Positions 15,982 to 23,516 of a DNA stretch of 24,139 nt are shown here, in pieces. Below the pieces are notes generated by a model that saw only the letters and a list, made by a program, of their open reading frames with translations, made no database searches and was not told where the DNA came from. The position numbers were made by a program, and so were the translations under genes. Source of the stretch: Intestinibacter sp. (GTDB lineage: Bacteria > Bacillota > Clostridia > Peptostreptococcales > Peptostreptococcaceae); NCBI RefSeq assembly GCF_022780145.1, contig NZ_JALEXO010000169.1, positions 1 through 24,139 of the forward strand, written 5' to 3'. The first letter of the stretch is position 1. Each line of letters starts with the position of its first letter.

Positions 15982-17514
15982 TTATTTACTTTCTTCGTTT
16001 TCAGACATAATTTCGTATATTTTTTCTATATCTAAATGTTCTCTTAAGAAATCTGCCAATTTATCGTATTCTTTATCTTTAAATTCTTTAAAAGATTTGA
16101 CCTTACTTTCTATTCTATCTAAACCTTTCATCTCTCTTATATTATTTAAAATTGTTCTTGTAAAATCTATATCGTCAAATATTCCATGAAGATAAGTTCC
16201 AAAGACATTACATTCAGAATTCACACTTCCTTCTGTGTAATTTACTTCTTCTCCTAATTTTTCAACTATTGTACATAGATTTTTAATGCCGTCGCCTCTA
16301 TCGGTAATTCCCATATGTATCTCATAACCTTTAACTCTCTTGCCTTCTAAGTTAGCAAAATATCCTGTAAGATTTTTATCTATAATAGCATCTACTTGAG
16401 TTGTAGTCTTTTCAAGCTCAAAAGTAGTTTCTGTATCTATAAGTCCTATTCCATCTACCTCTTCTAAATCACTTTCTACATGATATGGATCTTTTAGCTT
16501 CTTACCTAGCATTTGATATCCGCCACAAATACCTACAACTAATTTTCCTCTTCTATGCAGCTCTTTTATTTGTTCTTCAAGTCCATTTCTTCTTAAGAAC
16601 ATCAAATCGTCTACTGTACTCTTAGTCCCTGGAATAATAACTATATCTGGATTGCCTAGAGATTCGCCATAGTCAACATATCTAATGCTTACATCCTCTT
16701 GTGTTTCAAATATATTGAAATCAGTAAAATTAGACATATGTGGAGTTCTAACTATTTCTATATGTATGTCGTTTACGCCCATTTGCTTCTTAAATCTTGT
16801 AGTTACGCTGTCTTCGTCTTCAATTTTTATATCAGTATAAGGCACAACGCCTAGAACTGGAACCTTTATTATATCCTCTAGCATTTTCACACCAGAATCT
16901 AAAAGCTCTTTTCTTCCTCTAAATTTATTTATTATTACACCTTTTACTCTCTTTCTATCTTCTTCCTTAAGCAAAGCCATAGTTCCTACAATAGACGCAA
17001 ATACTCCACCTCTGTCTATATCTCCAATTAAAACTACTGGAGCATTTGCTATTTGAGCCATCCCCATATTAGAAATATCTCTTTCCATTAGGTTTATTTC
17101 AGCTGCACTACCTGCACCCTCCATAACTACGACATCGTATTTATCTTCAAATTCTTTAAATATATCTCCTAATACATCCATTAGCTGTAATTTGTATTTG
17201 AAGTATTCTGGAGAATCCATATCGCCTACTACCTTACCTCTTACAATAACTTGACTTTTATTGTTTCCTGATGGTTTAAGTAGTATAGGATTCATATCTG
17301 CTATAGGCTCTAGTCCACATGCCTCTGCTTGTGATACTTGTGCCCTTCCCATTTCTAAGCCTTCCTTTGTTATAAAGGAATTAAGAGCCATATTTTGAGA
17401 TTTAAAAGGAATAACATTATATCCATCTTGTTTAAGTATTCTACATAATCCAGTAACTATTATGCTTTTTCCAACGTTTGATGCTGTTCCTTGAAACATT
17501 ATTTTCTTACTCAT
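15982..17514 (-). CDS. cbiP: Adenosylcobyric acid synthase (glutamine-hydrolysing)
   Basis: CbiP adds four amide groups (b, d, e, g) to adenosylcobyrinate diamide using ATP and glutamine. It shows FQGTASNVGKS at the N terminus, PFKSQNMALNS, EGAGSAAEINL, GDIDRGGVFAS, and a C-terminal amidotransferase domain with PGTKSTVDDL, the nucleophile in GICGGYQMLG (C330) and FGTYLHGIFDD. About 510 residues, normal. A GTG at 17517 directly precedes the ATG at 17514; the ATG has AAGGGG 8 nt away and is preferred. It is the first gene after the cobalamin riboswitch and its terminator, and so the first to respond when cobamide is scarce. Confidence 0.96.
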   Translation of the reverse strand: MSKKIMFQGTASNVGKSIIVTGLCRILKQDGYNVIPFKSQNMALNSFITKEGLEMGRAQVSQAEACGLEPIADMNPILLKPSGNNKSQVIVRGKVVGDMDSPEYFKYKLQLMDVLGDIFKEFEDKYDVVVMEGAGSAAEINLMERDISNMGMAQIANAPVVLIGDIDRGGVFASIVGTMALLKEEDRKRVKGVIINKFRGRKELLDSGVKMLEDIIKVPVLGVVPYTDIKIEDEDSVTTRFKKQMGVNDIHIEIVRTPHMSNFTDFNIFETQEDVSIRYVDYGESLGNPDIVIIPGTKSTVDDLMFLRRNGLEEQIKELHRRGKLVVGICGGYQMLGKKLKDPYHVESDLEEVDGIGLIDTETTFELEKTTTQVDAIIDKNLTGYFANLEGKRVKGYEIHMGITDRGDGIKNLCTIVEKLGEEVNYTEGSVNSECNVFGTYLHGIFDDIDFTRTILNNIREMKGLDRIESKVKSFKEFKDKEYDKLADFLREHLDIEKIYEIMSENEESK

Positions 17515-17588
17515 CACTTTATCCCCTTTTCTGAGTGCTATTATTTTTACTCAAATTATTATTTACTTTATTTTAATGTAAAAAATTG

Positions 17589-17625
17589 TAAACAAAAAAT
17601 CCTAGCAAAAAGGCTAGGATTTTTC
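17589..17625 (-). terminator. Intrinsic terminator of the cobalamin riboswitch
   Basis: On the minus strand a 12-bp perfect stem (arms 17613-17624 and 17595-17606, core ATCCTAGC/GCTAGGAT) with a 6-nt loop (17607-17612) ends in a U-run and further U-rich sequence. It lies just downstream of the riboswitch P13 hairpin and about 80 nt before the cbiP start. This is the expected place for a transcription-attenuating expression platform: cobamide bound means termination. Two aptamer stretches match the 5' arm by 5-6 nt (minus-strand TAGGAT at 17704-17709 and CTAGG at 17681-17685), so the antiterminator is not settled. Confidence 0.88.
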
Positions 17626-17635
17626 GTATTTATCA

Positions 17636-17812
17636 AACAAAATCTTCACCCCGAGATTTTAACTCTTATTAATCAATCTACCTAGGTATCCTGACTTGAC
17701 TTCATCCTACTCCTATCCCTTCCCATTTTTTCAAACAGTGGTTTTTATAGTTTCGTCCGTTTCACAGTAGCGGGGGCTGTAAGGCTTTTACCTTTTCCCT
17801 AAAATAAATCAA
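17636..17812 (-). ncRNA. Cobalamin riboswitch (AdoCbl type), leader of cbiP
   Basis: On the minus strand the conserved parts occur in order: AGGGAAAAGG at the 5' side, CCCCCGCTACTGTGA (L5 region), ACCACTG, GGGAAGGG (17717-17724), and the B12 box AAGTCAGGATACCT (17684-17697). Downstream a 7-bp hairpin (arms 17654-17660 and 17639-17645) presents the loop CGGGGTGA. Its CGGGG (17649-17653) is complementary to CCCCG in L5 (17771-17775), the expected L5-L13 kissing contact. The order and the GCCACTG-like and GGGAAGG blocks fit the large adenosylcobalamin class. A terminator follows, so the likely mode is transcription termination on ligand binding, controlling cbiP and all genes to hemB. Confidence 0.95.
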
Positions 17813-17818
17813 TCTAAT

Positions 17819-17848
17819 ATTCTATTTTAAAAAACTCGTATCGTTCAA
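17819..17848 (-). promoter_or_regulatory. Candidate sigma-A promoter of the riboswitch operon
   Basis: On the minus strand TTGAAC (17843-17848), an 18-nt spacer and TAGAAT (17819-17824) precede the riboswitch. Transcription would begin near 17811, right at the riboswitch 5' edge, which supports the call. The elements lie over the last codons and stop of the cobC-like gene. The -35 matches 4 and the -10 matches 5 of 6 consensus bases. Readthrough from cobT-cobU-cobS-cobC could also feed the riboswitch, since no terminator is visible between. Confidence 0.6.
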
Positions 17849-18430
17849 CTTATCGATCACTGCAAATCCATTATCTACTTCTACAATACTCACAGAAGCA
17901 TTATCGATTTTAAAATTCCAGTGATATTCAAATGTATCTGAAATTAGACAAGTTAAAATATTTCTTATAGTTCCTGCATGGGAACATACTAATATTGTAC
18001 TATTATTTTGAGCATCTTCCAATATTAATTTTATCTCCTTAGATACTCTATCATAACATTCAATTAAACTTTCGCCGTTTGGATATTTATATTCATATCC
18101 TTCATCTATCATTTTATTAAATTCATCAGGGTAATTTTTTTGTATTTCATTGAAGTCTTTTCCTTCGAAATCCCCAAAATTGATTTCTTTCAAAGCTTTA
18201 CTTTCTTGTATATCTATTTTATTTCTTTCAGCTAAATACTTAACTGTCTCTTTTGTTCTACTAGATGTAGTAGTATAAATTTTGTCTATTTTTTCATTCT
18301 TTAAATAGTCGGTAATTTTGTCTATTTGTATTTTTCCTTGTTTACTGACCTTACTATCTATATGTCCAGATAATTTTGCAAGTTCATTATCATCAGTAAC
18401 TACATGACGTACTAAAATTAATTTTTTCAT
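17822..18430 (-). CDS. cobC: Histidine phosphatase, probable alpha-ribazole / adenosylcobalamin-5'-phosphate phosphatase
   Basis: This 202-residue protein of the phosphoglycerate mutase-like histidine phosphatase family would remove the phosphate in the last step of nucleotide loop assembly. Catalytic parts are visible: R8-H9 in LVRHVVTDDN, R58 in SSRTKET, an acidic residue in EINFGDFEG, PNGES, and H151 in CSHAGTIRN. The usual RHG is RHV here, a small deviation. The family is broad, so the specific substrate rests on position after cobS and before the riboswitch. The start is ATG with GGGAG upstream. The gene end overlaps the probable promoter of the next operon. Confidence 0.82.
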   Translation of the reverse strand: MKKLILVRHVVTDDNELAKLSGHIDSKVSKQGKIQIDKITDYLKNEKIDKIYTTTSSRTKETVKYLAERNKIDIQESKALKEINFGDFEGKDFNEIQKNYPDEFNKMIDEGYEYKYPNGESLIECYDRVSKEIKLILEDAQNNSTILVCSHAGTIRNILTCLISDTFEYHWNFKIDNASVSIVEVDNGFAVIDKLNDTSFLK

Positions 18431-18450
18431 ATCGATGTCTCCCTATAATA

Positions 18451-19221
18451 TTAAATCATTGATATTAGTAGATAAGTATATATCAAATAAAATACTTCTC
18501 CAAGCTCTATTGTACATCCTAAAATATCACCTGTTATACCGTCGATTTTTTTATATACATGATTTTTAAACAACAGTGCAAATACTATTATAAATAAAAT
18601 TGAGCTCAAAGCCACCATAATTATTATATTTCGCTGTAAAAAAATTAATTTTGCAAACAATATAATTAATGCAGATGAATACGCTACAGAAGTTATAATC
18701 ATATTCATAGTACCTTTTCCTATAAATAAATTTCCCATACCCTTTGCTCTTGGAGTTACTGTCTTGTATGTCATAATCACGGCTCCAATTCTCGCTACAA
18801 CTGGCATGAATATAACTATCCATAATAAATCATTTTGTATTAAGCAATTTATAAAGCCTATTTTTAATAATATTAAAAACATTATAGCAAGAAGAGAATT
18901 TGTTCCTAATCTAGAATCCTTCATTATCTCTAAAATTCTTTCCTTGTCTCTATTGCTATATAGAGCATCAAACGTATCACCTAATCCATCTATATGAAGT
19001 CCTCCCGTAGTTAAAACTTCTATAAGTGTGATTACTATAGCACTTACAAATGGATCAAATATAGCTAATGAAAGCCAACCAAAAACATATGTTATTAAGC
19101 CTATAACAAAGCCTACTAGTGGAAAATATACTATTGATTTATGAAATTCTTCGTCAAATCCAGTTTCTATCCTTATAGGTATCCTAGTCAAAAATTGTAG
19201 TATTGAAATAAATCTATTCAT
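18451..19221 (-). CDS. cobS: Adenosylcobinamide-GDP ribazoletransferase (cobalamin synthase)
   Basis: CobS is an integral membrane enzyme that joins activated cobinamide (AdoCbi-GDP) with the alpha-ribotide lower ligand. The 256-residue protein has several hydrophobic segments (about 33-70, 108-150 and 175-220). It carries the metal-binding signature GGLHIDGLGDTFDAL at 73-87 followed by ILEIMKDSRLGTN, both characteristic. The start lies 4 nt after cobU, with AAGGGG formed by the last cobU codons, so the two are probably coupled. With CbiB it places the final assembly steps at the membrane. Confidence 0.95.
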   Translation of the reverse strand: MNRFISILQFLTRIPIRIETGFDEEFHKSIVYFPLVGFVIGLITYVFGWLSLAIFDPFVSAIVITLIEVLTTGGLHIDGLGDTFDALYSNRDKERILEIMKDSRLGTNSLLAIMFLILLKIGFINCLIQNDLLWIVIFMPVVARIGAVIMTYKTVTPRAKGMGNLFIGKGTMNMIITSVAYSSALIILFAKLIFLQRNIIIMVALSSILFIIVFALLFKNHVYKKIDGITGDILGCTIELGEVFYLIYTYLLISMI

Positions 19222-19225
19222 ATTC

Positions 19226-19786
19226 TTACCCCTTTATCTTTGTAGGAATTCCACAAACTGTGAAATAAACTTCATCGCTCAATTGTCCAAGCATTTGGTT
19301 TATTCTTCCTACAAAATCGCAGTAAACTCTACCTAATTTATAGCTAGGAACTACACCTAATCCGATTTCATTAGTAACCATGACAAAGTATAAATCAGTC
19401 TTTTTAACTTCTTCTATCATTTTTCTGACTTGATCCTTTATGTATTCTTCTAGCTCATTTATCTCTTGCTCTGTAGCATTATCTATGTCTATACCATCTA
19501 CAAACATTAAATTGTTTACTAATAATGTTATACAATCTAGTATTACTGTACTGTGTTTTTGGCTTATTTCATCGATTATAGTATATATGTCTTTGTATAT
19601 TTCATATGTTTGCCATTCTTGAGGTCTACTCTCTTGATGCTTTCTAACTCTTTCCTTCATTTCGTCGTCAAAGGCTACTGATGTTGCAATATAAGCAGTA
19701 CTATTATTTCTCGCCTTGCACAAAGATTCTGCAAAACCGCTTTTTCCTGATCTAGCACCACCTGTGACTAAAATAATTTTGCTCAT
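19226..19786 (-). CDS. cobU: Adenosylcobinamide kinase / adenosylcobinamide-phosphate guanylyltransferase
   Basis: This bifunctional enzyme phosphorylates adenosylcobinamide and then transfers GMP to give AdoCbi-GDP. The 186-residue protein begins with the P-loop TGGARSGKS (8-16). ERVRKHQESRPQEW carries the histidine (H50) that matches the guanylylated histidine of the family, with VILDCITLLVNNLMF and VTNEIGLGVVPS further on. Length is normal. The binding site AAGGAG lies 6 nt from the ATG. It sits between cobT and cobS, which make and use the other substrate of the joining reaction. Its kinase activity also serves salvage of cobinamide. Confidence 0.96.
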   Translation of the reverse strand: MSKIILVTGGARSGKSGFAESLCKARNNSTAYIATSVAFDDEMKERVRKHQESRPQEWQTYEIYKDIYTIIDEISQKHSTVILDCITLLVNNLMFVDGIDIDNATEQEINELEEYIKDQVRKMIEEVKKTDLYFVMVTNEIGLGVVPSYKLGRVYCDFVGRINQMLGQLSDEVYFTVCGIPTKIKG

Positions 19787-19807
19787 ATTTTTCTCCTTAA
19801 TTATTGC

Positions 19808-20854
19808 TTACATTCCCATATCAACTTCGTCAAAAGTTAGCATATTTTTATAAACAAAGTTTGAAGCTTCTATCATATTAAATGCTAAAGCAGCACCACT
19901 ACCTTCACCAAGTCTCATATCCATATTTAAGAATGGATCTAATCCTAATAAATCTAAGGCTTTTTTAGCACCTGGTTCTGCTGATAAGTGAGATGCTATC
20001 ATGTATTCTTTACATCTTGGATTTATATTGTAAGCTATTAAAGCGGCTGCATAAGATATATATCCATCTAAAACAACTGGTACTCTATTTGCGCTACATC
20101 CTAATATAACACCAGCCATAGCACCTATTTCAAATCCACCGACTTTTTGTAATATATCTATTCCATCAGTAGGATTTGGTTGATTTATTTCTATTGATTT
20201 TCTTATTACTTCAGCTTTATGAGCTATTAATTCTGTTTTAAGTCCAGCTCCCATACCTGTTATTTCTTCAGGATCACATCCAGCGATTACAGATATTATA
20301 GCTGTAGATGGAGTAGTATTTGCTATACCCATTTCTCCTATACCGATTACTTTATAATCATCTTGTATGTATTTTTCACAAGTTTCTATTCCTATTTCAA
20401 TTGATCTTATAGCTTCTTGTCTTGTCATTGCAGGACCTTTAGCCATATTAGAAGTACTCTTTCTTATTTTGCAATCGATTACTCCTTCAATTTTTTCATC
20501 GCTGTTGATACCGACATCTATTAATTGAACATCAGCACCTACGAATTTAGAAATTGTTCCTACACCATTTATTCTTTTTGGGAAATTTTTAGATTGTAAG
20601 ATTGTTATATTTTGTGGGTGAGGTGCTACACCTTCTTCGTATACCCCATGATCACAGGCAAAAGATAATATTATCTTTTTTGTAGTATCAAAATATTTAC
20701 TTCCATATATACCTGCTAATTGTATACTTATATCTTCTAATTTTCCTAGACTTCCTTCTGGTTTTATTAATCTGTCTTGTCTAGCCTTTGCTTGTTCCAT
20801 AAAACGAGCATCTAAAGGATATATATTTTTGCATATACTTTCAATTAAACTCAT
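19808..20854 (-). CDS. cobT: Nicotinate-nucleotide-dimethylbenzimidazole phosphoribosyltransferase
   Basis: CobT makes the alpha-ribotide of the lower ligand base from nicotinate mononucleotide. The 348-residue protein shows KPEGSLGKLEDI near the start, FACDHGVYEEGVAPHPQ, GIGEMGIANTTPSTA, VGGFEIGAMAGVILG, and RLGEGSGAALA with the catalytic glutamate at E317, the same number as in the Salmonella enzyme. The ATG has AGGAGG 10 nt upstream. A near-consensus promoter lies just before it, making it the first gene of the cobT-cobU-cobS-cobC unit. Which base it uses in this organism cannot be told from sequence. Confidence 0.96.
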   Translation of the reverse strand: MSLIESICKNIYPLDARFMEQAKARQDRLIKPEGSLGKLEDISIQLAGIYGSKYFDTTKKIILSFACDHGVYEEGVAPHPQNITILQSKNFPKRINGVGTISKFVGADVQLIDVGINSDEKIEGVIDCKIRKSTSNMAKGPAMTRQEAIRSIEIGIETCEKYIQDDYKVIGIGEMGIANTTPSTAIISVIAGCDPEEITGMGAGLKTELIAHKAEVIRKSIEINQPNPTDGIDILQKVGGFEIGAMAGVILGCSANRVPVVLDGYISYAAALIAYNINPRCKEYMIASHLSAEPGAKKALDLLGLDPFLNMDMRLGEGSGAALAFNMIEASNFVYKNMLTFDEVDMGM

Positions 20855-20887
20855 TCTTCACGTTCCTCCTAACTTTAAAAAACATCT

Positions 20888-20916
20888 ATTATAAATTATA
20901 TAAATTAATTTGCCAA
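20888..20916 (-). promoter_or_regulatory. Sigma-A promoter of cobT-cobU-cobS-cobC
   Basis: On the minus strand TTGGCA (20911-20916), exactly 17 nt of spacer and a perfect TATAAT (20888-20893) lie in the 103-nt gap after hemL. Transcription would start near 20881, leaving a leader of about 25 nt with AGGAGG before cobT. That is too short for a riboswitch, so this unit appears not to be attenuated by cobamide. No terminator is seen between hemL and this promoter. Confidence 0.82.
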
Positions 20917-20957
20917 TTTTCTACTAATTTTGTCAGAATTTCGTAATTTATCTCATC

Positions 20958-22253
20958 TTATAAATTATGACTAGCTTTTAATGCTTCATAGTTGCATTTT
21001 ATAGTGTATTCTATATCTTCATCTGTATGAGCATAAGATAAGAACATAGCTTCATATTGACTTGGAGCAATTAATATTCCTCTGTCTAACATTTCTTTAA
21101 AGTATAAATTGAATTTTTCTATGTCAGATTTAGATGCATCATCGAAGTTTTTAACTGGGCCTGATGTGAAGAATAAGCATACTAATGAACCTGCTCTATT
21201 TACAGTATAGTTTAATCCTAATTTTTTAAGGTTGTCTTCTATACCTTCTTGTAGCATCTTACCTTTTCTGTCTAATTCAGTATATATTTGTGGATTATCT
21301 CTCAATGTTTCTAGATTTTTCTTTCCTAAAAACATTGCAAGTGGGTTTCCTGATAATGTACCTGCTTGATATACAGGACCTACTGGAGATACGCATGACA
21401 TTATTTCTTTTTTAGCTCCGTACGCACCAACTGGCATACCTGCACCTATTATCTTACCAAAGCATACCATATCTGGTTCAATTCCAAAATATCCGATAGA
21501 ACTATTATAAGCTAATCTGAATCCAGTTATAACTTCATCAAATATTAAAACAGTCTTGTATTCTGTACAGATATCTCTTAAGAATTGCATAAATTCTTGA
21601 GTTCCTGGAACAACACCCATATTTCCTGATACAGTTTCTACTATTACTGCTGCTATATCGTCGCCTTGTTCTTCAAAAACTCTTTTTACATCTTCTATAT
21701 CATTGTATCTGCATACTAAAGTGTTTTTTACGATATCTTGAGGTACCCCTGGGCTTGTTGGCACACCAAAAGTTATAGTTCCTGAACCTGATTGAACTAA
21801 TAATCCATCAGAATGTCCATGGTAGCAACCTTCGAATTTAAGTATTTTATTTCTGTTAGTATATCCTCTAGCTACTCTTAAAGCACTCATAGTAGCTTCT
21901 GTTCCTGAGTTTACCATACGCACTTGGTCTATTGCTGGATATGCATCAACTATTATTTTCGCAACTTCTATTTCTATTTCTGTAGCAACACCATAACTTG
22001 TTCCTCTTTTTGCCATTTCTTCTAGTCCTTCTGACATAAACTCTGGACTATGTCCTAACATAAGAGGTCCCCATGAGCAGATATAATCTATATATTCATT
22101 TCCATCTACGTCTGTCAATCTATCTCCATGAGCTTTATCTGCAAATATTGGTGTTAATCCCACAGATTTAAATGCTCTAACTGGACTGTTAACCCCACCT
22201 GGAATGTATTTTTCTGCCTCTTTGAATAATTGTTCTGATTTAGTGTGTTTCAT
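20958..22253 (-). CDS. hemL: Glutamate-1-semialdehyde 2,1-aminomutase
   Basis: This PLP enzyme converts glutamate-1-semialdehyde to 5-aminolevulinate, the second step of the C5 pathway. The 431-residue protein has PGGVNSPVRAF at 18-28, VNSGTEATMSALRVAR from 114, FEGCYHGHSDG, FDEVITGFR (238-246), FGKIIGAGMPVGAYG with the Schiff-base lysine K267, and YQAGTLSGNPLAM. The N-terminal KSEQLF and GGVNSPVRA set it apart from ordinary class III aminotransferases. It follows hemA by 21 nt and forms a two-gene ALA unit with it. It is separated from cobT by a gap holding a new promoter. Confidence 0.97.
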   Translation of the reverse strand: MKHTKSEQLFKEAEKYIPGGVNSPVRAFKSVGLTPIFADKAHGDRLTDVDGNEYIDYICSWGPLMLGHSPEFMSEGLEEMAKRGTSYGVATEIEIEVAKIIVDAYPAIDQVRMVNSGTEATMSALRVARGYTNRNKILKFEGCYHGHSDGLLVQSGSGTITFGVPTSPGVPQDIVKNTLVCRYNDIEDVKRVFEEQGDDIAAVIVETVSGNMGVVPGTQEFMQFLRDICTEYKTVLIFDEVITGFRLAYNSSIGYFGIEPDMVCFGKIIGAGMPVGAYGAKKEIMSCVSPVGPVYQAGTLSGNPLAMFLGKKNLETLRDNPQIYTELDRKGKMLQEGIEDNLKKLGLNYTVNRAGSLVCLFFTSGPVKNFDDASKSDIEKFNLYFKEMLDRGILIAPSQYEAMFLSYAHTDEDIEYTIKCNYEALKASHNL

Positions 22254-22274
22254 ACTTTAATATCCTCCATAAAT

Positions 22275-23516
22275 TTATATTTCAAATAAATCTTCAATAA
22301 CCTTTATATATTCTTCTCTTTGACCTTTGTTTTTTACTTGTTTTAAATTCATAATAGGCTCTCTAATTACTCTTTTTAATGCAGAACCTACCATTTTATC
22401 AATGATTTTCTTTTCATGCTGATTTAAATCTATTTTTCTAAAAATATACTCCAAAGTATCGTCCTTTATTTCTTTACATTTACAGTTCAATGATTGTATT
22501 GTCGGATCCATAAAAGTTAAATCTAGCCATTCTAAAAACTCATCTATTTTTTCATCTATAATCTTTTCTGCCTTTTGAGCTAACTCATTTCTCTTTATAT
22601 CGTTTTTATCTTGAATTTCTTTTAAATCATCGATATCGTATAATTCAACATAATCAAGCTCTTTTAATCTTGTGTCTACATCTCTAGGTAGCGCAATATC
22701 CATTATGTATATCTTTTTATCCAATTTAGGCATTTCATCGTATTTTATTACTAAATGTGGTGAAGATGTCGCACTAACTACTATATCTATAGATTCTTCT
22801 TCTAATATTTTATGTCTATCACTGTATTTAATCGGAATTATATTATCAAATTTACTCTCTATTTCTTTTATTTTTTCAATGTTTCTATTAGCTATGTAAA
22901 TTTTATTCGTTTTTTCCTCTTCTAGATGATTTAATGTGAGTAAATTCATCTTTCCTAATCCTATGATTAAAACATTTTTTCCCTCTAAACTTCCTATTTT
23001 TTCTTTAAGTAATTTTACGCCTATATAACTAATTGAAAGAGGTTGCTGTGATATTTTTGTTATTGTTTTTATTTCTTTAGATGTAGTAACTGCATCTCTA
23101 AATAATTTGTTGAAAACTTTTTTAGTTCCACCTAGTTTCATTGAAAATTCATGAGCATCTCTTACCTGCCCAAGAATTTGATCCTCTCCTAGTACAATAG
23201 AATCTAAGCCTGCTGTAACATCAAATAAATGTTTAATTGCGTCTAAATTCGTCTTTTTAAATAAATATTTGTCTATATCTTTAACTCCAAAATATTCACT
23301 ATAGAAATTTACTAATTCATCGACTTTTTCTTCTATATTTTCTGCATGTATATATATTTCACTTCTGTTACATGTAGAAAGAATAACTACTTCATTTATA
23401 TCTCTATCTAGTAGTATATTTATAGCTTCAATTTTTTTAGTATCTGTAAAAGATACCGCTTCTCTAATATTTATCGGAGCCAAATTGTGATTTACCCCTA
23501 CAACTCCTATATTCAT
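22275..23516 (-). CDS. hemA: Glutamyl-tRNA reductase
   Basis: HemA reduces glutamyl-tRNA(Glu) to glutamate-1-semialdehyde with NADPH, the entry to tetrapyrroles. The 413-residue protein shows GVNHNLAPINIRE at 7-19, the catalytic cysteine C49 in LSTCNRSEIY, VLGEDQILGQVRDA at 108-121, the nucleotide loop IIGLGKM (184-190) in place of the commoner GAGEM, and a C-terminal dimerisation helix region. The length leaves no room for a fused SirC domain as found in some clostridial HemA proteins. The ATG has GGAGG 6 nt upstream. It is the first protein gene after the rRNA operon and has its own promoter. Confidence 0.96.
   Translation of the reverse strand: MNIGVVGVNHNLAPINIREAVSFTDTKKIEAINILLDRDINEVVILSTCNRSEIYIHAENIEEKVDELVNFYSEYFGVKDIDKYLFKKTNLDAIKHLFDVTAGLDSIVLGEDQILGQVRDAHEFSMKLGGTKKVFNKLFRDAVTTSKEIKTITKISQQPLSISYIGVKLLKEKIGSLEGKNVLIIGLGKMNLLTLNHLEEEKTNKIYIANRNIEKIKEIESKFDNIIPIKYSDRHKILEEESIDIVVSATSSPHLVIKYDEMPKLDKKIYIMDIALPRDVDTRLKELDYVELYDIDDLKEIQDKNDIKRNELAQKAEKIIDEKIDEFLEWLDLTFMDPTIQSLNCKCKEIKDDTLEYIFRKIDLNQHEKKIIDKMVGSALKRVIREPIMNLKQVKNKGQREEYIKVIEDLFEI

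Noticed and set aside
17491..17685. Plus-strand open frame of 64 codons
   Set aside because: Overlaps the riboswitch terminator and aptamer on the opposite strand; structured RNA explains the sequence.
18566..18823. Minus-strand open frame in another phase
   Set aside because: Contained within cobS in a different frame; no motifs.
20917..20957. Possible terminator after hemL
   Set aside because: Only weak AT pairing without a U-run; not supportable.
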